Assembly: GCF_024323335.1 (NCBI RefSeq)
Contig: NC_066579.1
Location: forward strand, 3,859,001-3,923,000
From: Lathyrus oleraceus
Taxonomy: Eukaryota > Streptophyta > Magnoliopsida > Fabales > Fabaceae
Direction of reading: 5' to 3'
DNA length: 64,000 nucleotides
Below the pieces are notes generated by a model, which made no database searches, had not been told where the DNA came from, and worked only from the letters and a program-made list of their open reading frames with translations. Of the stretch, positions 31,228 through 42,032 are shown piece after piece. Position numbers and translations under genes: made by a program. Within the stretch, counting starts at the first letter, position 1. Each line of letters opens with the position of its first letter.

Positions 31228-33448
31228 CTAATGGTGATGACCGGGATCACATAACCGACCTCCGGTCCCACATCCTCTAGCTACCCTAACCCGTGGCCCT
31301 AATCCACGTTGACGATTCTGTACTGGTGTTTGAGCATCTAAGGGGCCAGGAGCGTCACTACCAACTATAGGAGAAGGTCTGTTGAGGTAGTCAAACAAGT
31401 CGGCATAGTCTTCAGTATGCATCGATGGTGTACTGCCGTAGCTGAGCTCATGACCCATGCCAGAGAAGTTGGGATGTGGTTGACTCATTGATGGGCGACC
31501 GGGACGGTTGAAGGGAGACATGGGTGTGAATGATGCGTCGAGGAAAGGTTGGAAAGGTTGTTGGGGTGTTTGGTAGAGATAGGGTTGTTGGATGTTTTGG
31601 TTTTGTGAGGTTTGGGCTTCTTGGCTACGGTAGGAGGAGGGCGGTTGGTGTTGAATGATCGTTGGGTGTTCTGGCTTAAGCGACTTTGGTAGGGTGATGG
31701 GGTGGGTGCGAAGCGATGTTGAGTCTCAGGTTGATGGTCAATTTGTTGCTGGTGGTATGGGGTATGCTCTTGGTATTAGGGTTTGATGTATGGGATGTTT
31801 TGGTTGTATGTTTGTGTGTTGGTTGAACAGAACGTTTGACAGACAGGGGGTTGTGTGTATTCGGTCTGACACTGTTGTTGGGGGTTTGATGTTGAGGTGT
31901 CAGGTATGTAAGTCATCTGACGTGGGTCGTACAAGTACATATCCTCGGTGATGAACTGAAAACCAACTGATCTGTACCAAGCCATATAAGTACGACTTGG
32001 TTTTTCTTCAGTTGGCATGACTGCGTCAATTAACACATGGTCATGACGGTGCTTCCATTTGCAACACTCCGATCTTGTGAAGCTTTGCCATGGATTGAAG
32101 TTCCGTTGATCGTTAACTTTGCGCAAATGCCATTCTCCTAGGCTAGCTGGGGGATCTGGGATATTTTGGGGCATACCGAACTGCAGCTTCACACGATCAC
32201 TGTTGTGCATCTCCACAGTTGTGAACTGTATTATCGGTGTGCATGCAGTCCATACAGCCGCGTCTTCAGCGTTGACCTCATGGTCATGATCCAAATTAAG
32301 GTATGGGCGTCAAATGAACTGAAATGTGAAAGAACATAGGATTATAGCCAAGGTAGAAGAAGTTAACAAAATATAACGAAATAATTAAGTTATTTTCCTT
32401 ACGTCTGTCGGTCGAAGGTGATCCAACAGGTTGCGATACTGAGTAATACAGTGTCTTGAATATCTGTTGTAACTCATACCACGTGCAGACCATCTACACA
32501 AAAAAGTCAAAAAATATTAGTTATAGGTAATAATCTTTAAAGAAGTAAGTAAAGATATAGCAATTTAAACAACTTACTTTTGTGCATACGGAAATGTGAA
32601 AGGGTTGTTATTGATGGGTGCTAGAGACGGTAGTCTTGACCAACCCCATGCTTATAGCAAAACAGCATATCCAGAAAATGTAGATGTGTCTTTGTGTGAG
32701 TTTTTGCACAAGGAGCTATAGAGATAGGCTAGACAAGCAGATCCCCAACTGTAACTTCCTATTCTATCTACATGTCTAAGTAGAGGTAAATACATAATAT
32801 GCATGCTAGAACCACTACCTTCGGGAAATAAAAACGAGTCAATTAACAGCATAATGTAACACCTAGTTTTTATTATTCGAGCATCTTCGGTAGAATGCTC
32901 ATCTAAGTATAAACTATTATAGTACGACTTAAGGCGTGAAAGTAGTATACCTTGACCTCTTGCATTATCATCTAACAAATCAGTCTCCAAGAGATCCATG
33001 CAAATTGAATTTTCATAGTCGGTTTTACCATTAACAGCCTTACCTTCAATGGGTAGTCCCAAAAGCATGTAGACGTCTTCTAACGTCACGGTACACTCAT
33101 CGGTTGGGAACCAAAATGTGTGTGTCTCTGGTCTCCATCTTTCGCATAAAGCAAGAATGAATTTGTTATCTATAGACCAAGACAAAATCTTGCTTATATG
33201 ACCAAAACCGGCTAGTTCAACATAAGGTTGAATCATCGGGTCCATATGGACATATTCGTGGACCCGAGTTCGGAACTTTGATACATCCTATAAAAGAAAG
33301 AACAAAAAACTTGACTAAGTTGGTATGTTAAAATAAAAGGGGGTTGGTGAAGATGAAAGATAAAAAGTTAACAAAAGAAAAAACTTACATATGTTGCGAT
33401 GTTTGCAACCGTTCCTCTATGTGATTCGCCCATTGTGAGGATAGACAT
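31228..33448 (-). pseudogene. Plant mobile domain (MAIN-like / PMD) gene inside MULE, disrupted
   Basis: Inferred exons: 33448-33389 (MSILTMGESHRG...), 33287 to about 32561, one small exon around 32495-32400, then 32318-31228. Splice sites GTAAG/AG keep the frame. The PMD core shows GFGHISKILSWSIDNKFILA, CERWRPETHTFWFPT, TLEDVYMLLGLPIEGKAV, WGSACLAYLYSSLC, and after the small exon TPIIQFTTVEMHNSDRV and YMAWYRSVGF. The tail is Gln/Pro/Thr-rich and ends in basic GHHH. Inactivating changes: TAA at 32654-32652, TGA (Trp codon) at 32312-32310, TAA near 31776 and a later frameshift. TATAAATA at 33577-33570 is its promoter. PMD genes are known passengers of MULEs; what they do for the element is unproven. 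Confidence 0.85.
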
Positions 33449-34079
33449 TTTGTCGGGGGGTTGGTGTAGATGAAACTACAAGAAGTTGTTGCAGATGAAA
33501 TTGTAGAAGAAGTATTATAGAAGAAGTAGTGAGAGTGATGGTGTGGAAGAAATGTTGATGGAGTGGATGTATTTATAGGCAAATGGATGGGAGCATGAAA
33601 AGTTGTGCTTGCATGGTGTCTCCACTTGAATTGGCGACCATGTACAACCTTTAAGAGGGGTCTCCATTCAAAGTGGCGCCTCCATAGGGACATGCATGCA
33701 AGACCTAGGTCTGATAGCTTGGTTTCGAGGCCTGAATGCATGCTTTGACAAGGTTTCTCCACTTGAATTGCCCATGTGCAAGGAATGAGTGGGGGCGCTA
33801 ATTCATTTGAAGTGTGTGCCTGCATGTCTGACACGTGGTTGTCCTCTCTCTTGCATGTTGAACATGTCACTTCTTAGTAGCTTGCATAGTCGACACATTA
33901 TTTTGGAGTAGCTTGCATGTGCAACACGTCATTTTGGAGTAGCTTGCATGTGCGACACGTCACTTCGAACTAGCTAGCATGTGAGACACTTCACTCCTCT
34001 ATTTAAGTGTCTTACTATCAACATCCAAGACACTTCACTCACATTCATCTGCAGTAAGAAAATAGTTTTCATCTACACA
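33449..34079. promoter_or_regulatory. Divergent promoter region of the MULE with 31-bp repeats
   Basis: Contains TATAAATA for PMD (33577-33570, minus) and a TATTTAAG box for MURA (about 34000-34007, plus). Between them are at least four 31-bp direct repeats (33880-34003) plus a decayed copy (from ~33851), each with GCTTGCATGTGCGACACGTCA-like sequence, i.e. an ACGT core of the kind bound by bZIP factors. A G-box-like GACACGTGG is at about 33831. Fragments of the TIR motif (GGTCTCCATTCAAAGTGGCG, about 33660) also occur. The ORF on the minus strand at 33870-33385 is a shadow. Confidence 0.7.
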
Positions 34080-36509
34080 ATGTCATCTTCATCATTATAC
34101 AGTGTCAACGTTCACTGTAACGGTGAAACATACGAGTTTGAGCTATATGGTTTTTGTTTTCGAAACACCGATACCATTAGACTCACAATCAAGAGAAATG
34201 CAACCTTCTTGCATTTGAAAAAAAGAATACAATCCTGTATAGGATCGGGTATTGTGTCAAAGATCACATATCAAAATCCAATATTTTTTTAGAATAGTCA
34301 ATGCAAGTATTTCCCCCTTAAGGTATGAGATGATGAAGATGTTGAATACATGTTTGTTAGTCATGAACATTCAGACTGCAACTGTATTGAGTTGTACATT
34401 ACTCTTCAACCATGTATACCATCCCAACAGTCTCAACTAACCAGTCAGGATGAATCTGGTGAAGATGATCCACAATGGTCAGATGACGTCAACCCAAAAG
34501 CAGAAGCAGAAGTGGACGTCGTTGATGAAGAAGAAGAGGAGACCGAGATACAGGTTGATCACATGCTGAACAACGACGATGAAGATGATGATCAACCACC
34601 ACCAATACCTCCTAGTCATGTCTACAATCCGCCTCAACATATGATAAATATGGATCTTCACGACGATGAAACATCCAATGGTGTTTTCTATAATCCGTAT
34701 CCGAGATCAAAAGGCGAATTAAAGGTGGGAGACATGTTTCGTACCAAAGAAGAATGTGTTCTGGCTATCAAAAAATTCCACATGAACAACTCTGTTGATT
34801 TTACAGTGAAACGCATTGATTCTAGAAGGTATGTTATCAAATGTCGTAACATGCTTTGTAAGTTTCGTTTGACTGCGTCTTACAAGAAGAAAAACGACTC
34901 TCGGGAGATCGCTTCAATAGACCCACCTCACAGTTGCATTGCAACTAACGTTGAACAAGATCACCGTAAACTAAGCGCAGCGTTGATATGTAAAGACATT
35001 CTGCCGTTGGTTAATAAAGACTCATCAGTGAAGGTGAGTATAATTATATCCCATATCATATCAACATATAATTATACTCCATCTTACAAGAAAGCCTGGA
35101 TTGCGAGGACAAAGGTTGTTGAACAAGTTTTCGGCAACTGGGAGGATTCATACAAGGAATTGTCACGGTTTTTATGGGCACTAAAAACATATGTCCCAAG
35201 AACTGTGGCAATTATGGAGACATTATCAGCGATGATGCCAGACGGAACCTGTGCTACAGGTAATAGAATCTTTCACCGTCTATTTTGGGCATTTAACCCG
35301 TGCATCAAAGGTTTCGCATTCTGCAAACCTATTATTCAAATTGATGGCACTTGGTTATACGGAAAATACAAGGGTACTTTGCTCATGGCGGTTGCACAAG
35401 ACGGCAACAACAATGTCTTTCCCATTGCCTTTGCTCTTGTTGAAGGTGAAACGGCTGGTGGATGGGGTTTCTTTCTTCGACATCTCAGAATGCATGTGGC
35501 TCCACAAGCCAATCTCTGTTTGATTTCTGATAGACATGCTGCAATTGAGAGTGCCTACAACAACCATGACAACGGATGGCATGATCCTCCTTCTACCCAT
35601 GTCTATTGCATCAGACACATTGCACAAAACTTCATGTGTGCTATAAAAGATAAGAATCTTCGCAAGAAGGTGATGAATGTTGGGTATGCTCTAACTCAGC
35701 CGTCATTTCAATATTATCGTGATGAAATTAGACTGTCTAATGAAGACGCGGGGAGATGGCTAAATAACATACAAGTAGAGCAGTGGACAAGGGCATTTGA
35801 CAGAGGTTGTCGATGGGGCCACATGACAACAAACCTTGTGGAATGCATGAACGGGGTATTCAAAGGAATTCGAAATCTGTCGATAACCTCCTTGGTTAGA
35901 TCAACCTATTATAGGTTGGCTTCTACGTTCGCAACCAGAGGTGAAAGATGGAGTGCGGTGTTAATGTCCGGACAAGTATTCAGTGAGTGTTGCATGAAGG
36001 TCATGAAAGAGGAGAGCATCAAAGCTAGCACACACGCTGTAACAGTCTTTGACCGTCGTAGGCAAAATTTCAGTGTCCAGGAAATAATGGACCATAACGA
36101 GGGGAGACCAAATTTAGCCTATGTTGTTAGACTAAACAGAAGTTGGTGCGATTGTGGAAAATTTCAGGCCTTCCGCATACCTTGCTCCCATGTCATTGCA
36201 GCATGCGTTTATACTCGTCAAGATGCTTACAGCCATTTATCTGATGTGTACAAGACCGACATCGTCATGAAAGTATGTTATCAAAGCTTCTCAGTACTAC
36301 CAATGGAGGATTACTGGCCTCCATATGAAGGTGATGTTGTTTGACACAATGACGAGATGCGTAGAAAGAAACAAGGAAGGCCAAACAGCACACGTATCAG
36401 AACAGAGATGGATTCCACGGATAAAATGATAAGATTATGTAGTATCTGTTGTCAACCAGGACACAACAAGAACAATTGTCCCAATCGAGGAGCATCATCT
36501 AGGTCTTAA
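34080..36509 (+). pseudogene. mudrA-like: MULE transposase (MURA), three nonsense mutations
   Basis: A single frame of 809 codons from ATG 34080 to TAA 36507-36509. N-terminal MURA domain (VNGxxYEFELYGF, YQNPIFF...FPLKV..DEDVEYMF), acidic linker, MuDR DNA-binding domain (F.TKEECVLAIKKFHMNN...C..RLTASY), DDE core with Asp422 (QIDGTWLYG), Asp484 (ISDRHAAI) and Glu588 (NLVECMNGVF), SWIM zinc finger CDC...CSH (C690, C692, C702, H704), and after an in-frame stop a CCHC knuckle CSICCQPGHNKNNC. Stops: TAG 34290-34292, TGA 34326-34328, TGA 36342-36344. The catalytic residues are intact. MURA cuts and joins the element ends. Confidence 0.9.
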
Positions 36510-36628
36510 GCTTTTTGTAACATTGTATTTCTGTAACCTTCAATCATTATATATCATTAAATTTTTGTTACAACGAGGTTCACAACAAACATCAGTACAA
36601 AATAAGCTATCTGAAAACAGAAATATTT

Positions 36629-36899
36629 CTAACTGATTACAACAATCAAATTGATGTCGTCTCGACCGAACATCATTTCCCTAGCATCCTTATCAGTCTT
36701 CATTCGCACCCAACCAAAGATACTGTCAAGTCTCTCAATACTTCTGATTTTTTTCCCCTTCTGGTATTTTCCCATCTAACCAACGAACCAGCTCCCTCTT
36801 CAGTTGATCAAACGTAGTGATGTTCCAGAACAGCATCAGCATCTGAGGTTTGTCTATCGCATAAATCATCTTTCCGTATCAGCGAGGAACACCAAACAT
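36629..36899 (-). pseudogene. Small antisense ORF in MULE, function unknown
   Basis: The minus frame starts MFGVPR, TGA (36881-36879), YGKMIYAIDKPQMLMLFWN, then ITTFDQLKRELVRWLDGKI, and after a one-base slip in an A run (near 36755) continues SIERLDSIFGWVRMKTDKDA, REMMFGRDDINLIVVIS, TAG at 36631-36629. About 90 residues with protein-like composition and only two lesions, hence probably once coding. I do not recognise a domain. It lies between the MURA 3' end and the right TIR, convergent to MURA. Confidence 0.5.
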
Positions 36900-36962
36900 G
36901 ATTGTCAAATGATTATATGAGATGTCGAACAATTACTCACACAACGCATTTATTTATAACAC

Positions 36963-37213
36963 AAAAATTGCATTTTATGAGGAGTCTCCAATTGAATTGA
37001 CGTCTCCTCTTAAACCCTACACAGGGGCGCCAATTGGATTGGCTATGGCATCTGCCCTAGCCAATCCAATTGGCGCCTCCATTCAAGTTTTAAGAAGAGT
37101 CTCTAATTCAATTGACGACTCCTCCTAAAAGTAGGGTAGTTTGAAAAAAAAATTGAAACCAGAGATATTTTAGGAATTTTCTTTAAAAAGTGGGTTATTT
37201 TTGTAAAAATTTC
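36963..37213. repeat. MULE right TIR with internal hairpin
   Basis: Inverse of the left TIR. Hairpin arms 37026-37050 and 37053-37077 pair at 24 of 25 positions around a 2-base loop. Confidence 0.9.
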
Positions 37214-38456
37214 ATGATAGGGAGTTTGATTACAAATGAAGATGAAGTGACAAAAGTAATCAAAAGTGAAATGAATAGTGTTGGTAGATAAAAGAAGAAA
37301 GGGAACCATAATTGTAAACGGATGAAAAGAATAACTTAGTCAGAAAAACTAAATTTCGAACATGTTTTGCTCTCCTAAAGGACAGGTGGCGGTGCATAAA
37401 GCTAGAGCATGACACAATCAATTTTTAAGTTTTTGGTGGAACCCATTAAACCACAACTTTATCTCATATATTAATATTTTATTTATATTATTTTAATTTT
37501 AATTTAAAATAGTAATTTAAGTTACTTATAATATTAATATAAAATTAATAAAAATTATTTTAATTTTAATTTAAAATAGTAATTTAAATTACTTATAAAA
37601 TTAATAAAAATTTGAATGGATCCTATTTATAAGTAAATTAATTGTTAAAAAATAATTATTTTTTTAAAAAGCAAAAGCTGAATTTCAAGCAGTAACATAT
37701 TTTAATATTTTTTATTCGAATGCAACATTGCATTCTGAAGTTACGATGCACCAGCTGGCAATTGAAAACATTAACATTTTCTTGGAGACATGCGTACAAG
37801 TGACAAACTCACCTAACCATCTCTTTTGATGTTTTTCAGAGCATATAATTTTCTTATATTATAGATTCTTTTAATCATAAAGATACCAAATGTAGCAAAT
37901 AGAAAAGATAGTGCATAATTGGATTTGGTATTTGGAAATCTAAGAACAATAAAGTTTTTCAAACAAGGAAATTCATATCAAAAATCTAGTTACAGAAGCG
38001 AAAATTCTGGCTTAGAAGTGGCTTATGAGATTCAGTTTACCCGTCCTTATGGTCTAATTTTGCTGGTATAGGGGAAGGAGGGAGAGAAGGAGAGAAGGAG
38101 AGAAGGAAAATAGTTATAGATTGCTTATACATTCAAGAATACTTATTAAGCATTTCTTATATGTTGAAAGCTCACTCACTGATCAAGTCCTACAAAATTA
38201 AAATTTAAAATAAAATGAAGAGTTTTGATTATATTTGAGATATACATATAGATTATATATAGTTAAAGCAAAAAAAGTTTTGCTTTATGTTTCAGTTTGG
38301 TATGGATCAGGACAAGCTTGTAAGAAATCAAACAATACAATTACATGATTCATTGAATATATGGTTGGTATATGTAAATCTCTCATGGAGACACAAGTTT
38401 TAGTACAGTTTAGATACAGAGTCTAGCCAAAACATTTACAACTCTTGAAGTGAAGA
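37214..38456. other. Intergenic, AT-rich; short tandem repeats only
   Basis: 37214-37222 is the right MULE target duplication. At 37493-37605 a ~60-bp AT-rich unit (TTTAATTTAAAATAGTAATTTAA) is repeated in tandem. (GGAGAGAA)n lies at about 38080-38108. No gene recognised; the last part includes the 3' UTR of the L18a-like gene. Confidence 0.6.
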
Positions 38457-41400
38457 TTACCATTCATTTGCTAAATTTGTCGCTCCAAGGACAATAGCAA
38501 CTGTAGCCACAACAGCCTGCAAAACCAGTCTCATAACTTGTGGATCAATTTGACACGGCAATGCACATTCTAAAAGCATTATAGATCATTGAAATATGGA
38601 AATATTCAGTTATGAAATAACTTGTGCAATTTTTATAAATTCTAGTGCCTACGCCATGTCATATCTGAGTTAGTACTTCATAGCTAAATTAAGCTTTTTA
38701 CCCAAAGTTTTGCTATATGAAATCATAATCTTGTTTATCACTGTTGATACTCTCCTTGCTCGTATGCTTCTGTAACTAGTGGACTAACACTGGATTACAT
38801 CCAATCACTTTTATTTTCTTAAATTATTAGTGTCTACTCTGTGTCATATATGTGTCATTACTTCATAGCTAAATTAAGTTTTTAACCCAAAAATCATAAT
38901 CTGGTTTATCACTGTTCACACTTTCTTTGCTCATGTGTTTCTTCTTTCTATAGTGTACTTAGGTAACTAGGAGACTAACGAGAGTATAACATGAAATTCA
39001 AAGTAATGGAACACACTATGATATATCTATGCTAAAGATTATACAAAAGAAAAGGATAGAATCCACTTACAGCAACTATACAGGCGATGTATCCAGGCTT
39101 CTCTCGATAGTCTACCCTGCAACAAAGCATAATTATTGCCCCAACATACCACGGGATAGCACCGAGGAAGAAACCCAATATAAACCTGCACAAGACCAAA
39201 AAATAATAGAAATCAACAATCAATATTAAGGTAAGTGGCTAATACCGACACACATACAGAAAAAATTGCAATGGCAATGGTAAACGGTTCCAGCATGTAA
39301 ACAAGGTGATACTAAAAATGTTAAAAGGTGAAATGGATTAAAAACTCTGAAGTACTCCTTTAGCATGAACTATCCTAACTGAAACTTCGACATGTGACAT
39401 AATATTCGCTACATTACAAGTCTTGTTTTAAAAAATTATGAGAGAAATGAAAAGAAACATATAAGGGAATCCACACAAATTAGGACAGAACATTTTCTCA
39501 TAAGGGAAGCATGTATGAACCATATCCCCGTCATGCCTCTATAATTAGATTAAGGATTGAATTGATAGGATGAAAAGAAAAATAGCATAAAAAAAAATAC
39601 AAACAATGTATGGTCAATCATGTCCATAAATTCATTTACATGTTTCACATTTAACAGAGTAATTCAATAATATCTGTCAACTTCGTTTCTTTGATATAAA
39701 AGGATAACCCGATCCTATATAGCTCCCATCACTGTATGTCAAATTTAATATACAAAGATGAGAGTCAATAGAAAAATGTTGAGTTAAACTTTAAATGTTA
39801 AAAGAAAAAAAAATCATAGTTCAACTCGGGATACAGTGGTCAAAAAACAATGGTTACAAATCTTACAATTTTCCTTTAAACAGTAAAATTATAAGAGACC
39901 GGAGGAAAGGGTTTGATAAAATGATATATATAAAAAGACATGTAGACACCAATAGACGCAAACAGCTGAAATTCAATGCAGATTGCAGGAAGGTGGCCTT
40001 TTTCACAAGACTGGGTTGATGTTTGAGATGGGTCTGATGAAATGACAAATCTTAAGCCATTTCCCTTATCTCTCCCTCTCAAATTGTAATATTCTTCACA
40101 GGACAGATCTTTAAAGACAAGCAAGCTGATGAAACTGTGATATTATACGCCTAGTAAATAAATCTGCCATCATAAATTAATAATATGATGACCAATTCTT
40201 CAACTCATCATACCCACGTATAAAATATTCAAAATCATGGCTACATGTCTAACCATTTTCCTTTGAGCAGTAAAATCAGAAGAGGTGGGAAGGGGATTTT
40301 AATAAGATAAAATATTTTTAAAAAAAGATGTAGACACCAGTTGACACAAACTGCTGAAAGTTTAAAGCAAGTTGCCGGAAGGTGACCTTTTTCACAAAGC
40401 TGTGAGTTGATGTTTGAGATGGGTCTCAGGAAATGGAAAATCTTATCCCATTTCCCTCTTCTCTCCCTCTCAGATTGAAATATTCTTCAAGGACTACAAT
40501 AAGTGAGACACAGGTTGATGTTTGAGACAGATCACTCTCTTTTATACTAGGATAAGTGTTGTCAATTGTGATTTGTGAATCATAGAAAATAGAAACTTGT
40601 TCAAATTTACTATGCTTCAGTAGTGCTATTTGGCAAAACTTTGTATTAAATCGCATATCGCATAAAAATAGCAATTTGTTCAAATTCTGCTATGCAAAAG
40701 TGCAGCTACTGGACAAATACTGTCACTGACTATGATGAACTTCTCAGCTTAAAACAACATTAGGTAGACACACCGTCAAAATATAAAATAAGAATGCATT
40801 TAAAATTTCAATATTCTCTTCTTGTATACCCCCACCCAAAAAGATCAAGGAAAAAATAAGTTAACATTATTATAAATCAAAGAGAGTATTTCCCTCAATC
40901 ACAATAGACAAATTTTACTATTTGAGCATTAAGCTTTTCCCCAAACATAAAATTGAAATTAACAAATGATGAGGAAATAAGCCAAAATTTAGAAACCATA
41001 AACATATATAATGGTTCAAAGCATTGAAAGTTGACAACCACAGTGAAACATGTGTGCAGATATACATAACTTCCAGAATAGTCAACGCCAAAAGAAAAAC
41101 CACAAACAGCATACTTTTAACCAAATAGAAAATCAAAAGTTTTATCTAATTACATGGATTCAACCTTTTTAATCAAAAGAACAGCCTAGGAAGCATAGCT
41201 TTGAATGACATAGGATGATGAAAAGGAAAGCCAGCTTCATACATAGTTACCAAATTCTACAAGTTGTTAAAATGATCTAATCTGCAATTAGATAGGAAAT
41301 TAATAAATCAATTAACTTACAAGCACCAGCCACAACCAATACCGCAACACCCAAGTCGTCTTTCTCTCACAGGTCTTCCTTCCGCAACTACATAACCTGA

Positions 41401-42032
41401 ATCAATATCATACAGCAAAACAATATCAAAGCCTAACCAAGTCAATTAAACTACAAAGACAAATTCAATGGTATACTTCAACATCAAACAGTAAAAAAAA
41501 AAAAGATAACGCTGATCATTCATTTCACTCCGATCACCCCACCCAGAACAATTTCCAAATTCAACCTTCAAAATCAAATATATTGAGTGAATAAATAAAC
41601 AAACCCAACACTCCATAAGAAAATCAAAGTCAACCCAAGCTTAGAAAACTTTCCATAAACTCAAACCCATCACAGAGATAATCCAATCAATTAACCTCAC
41701 AAAAATGAAATTAAATCCATTTTTCATTTCCAAACTCAAAACCAAACCCGGTCAATAACTAATAAAATAAGCCCTAAATAAAAACCCTAAAAAACCGAGA
41801 AGGATAGAACAATACCGGGATAAGCTTGGTAGCCGTGAGGGTAATAGGGAGGGGCGGAGGGATCGGAGCCGGGAGGGGGGACGGGTTGAGGGAAGCCGAT
41901 GGCAGGGTGAGGAGGTGGGAAGTTAGAGACGCCTTGGAAAGTACCGTACTGAGGAGGTGGTAAGGGTTGAGATTGCGGCGGAGGGTGGGCGGAGGGTGAG
42001 GAGGAGGATTTAGGTTTGTCTAGTTCGGTCAT
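38457..42032 (-). CDS. 60S ribosomal protein L18a-like protein (small plant membrane protein)
   Basis: Four exons: 42032-41816, 41396-41321, 39185-39071, 38516-38457, all GT-AG with matching phases; 155 residues. The N-terminal ~75 residues are Pro/Ser/Gln-rich (HPPPQSQPLPPPQYGTFQGV) and cytosolic in character. Next comes a Cys-rich turn LGCCGIGCGW and two hydrophobic segments (about 97-119 GFFLGAIPWYVGAIIML, and about 131-149). The family is conserved in land plants and called 'L18a-like' in databases, but it lacks the ribosomal L18a fold; it is a two-helix membrane protein of unknown function. The gene is intact, with introns of 419, 2,135 and 554 bp. Confidence 0.85.
39860..40500. repeat. 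Diverged tandem duplication (~385 bp) in L18a-like intron 2
   Basis: 39870-40110 and 40255-40490 are direct repeats, by eye about 75-80% similar. Both contain ATGTAGACACCA, GGAAGGTG(G)CCTTTTTCACAA, GTTGATGTTTGAGATGGGTCT and CATTTCCCT..TCTCTCCCTCTCA. They look like two copies of an unidentified dispersed repeat. The rest of the intron (39186-41320) holds nothing recognised. Confidence 0.75.

Larger units (their letters stand above)
30895..37213. mobile_element. MULE (Mutator-like) transposon with MURA, PMD and a small antisense ORF
   Basis: Bounded by inverted repeats starting GAAATTTTTAC and a 9-bp target duplication with one mismatch (ATGATAGGC at 30886-30894, ATGATAGGG at 37214-37222). TIRs about 250 bp (30895-31147, 36963-37213). 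Inside: PMD gene (minus, 33448-31228), divergent MURA transposase (plus, 34080-36509) and a short minus ORF (36899-36629). The 6.3-kb structure is complete, but each gene carries nonsense or frameshift mutations, so this copy is non-autonomous now; its ends could still be mobilised by an active relative. Confidence 0.92.

Noticed and set aside
33385..33870. 161-codon minus-strand ORF upstream of the MULE PMD gene
   Set aside because: Frame differs from the PMD exon; it spans promoter, TATA box and TIR-like motifs. PMD exon 1 in another frame matches the family.
34080..36509. MURA as an active transposase or domesticated gene
   Set aside because: Although the DDE residues are intact, three in-frame stops and the intact TIR/TSD context argue for a recently dead transposon and not a domesticated host gene.
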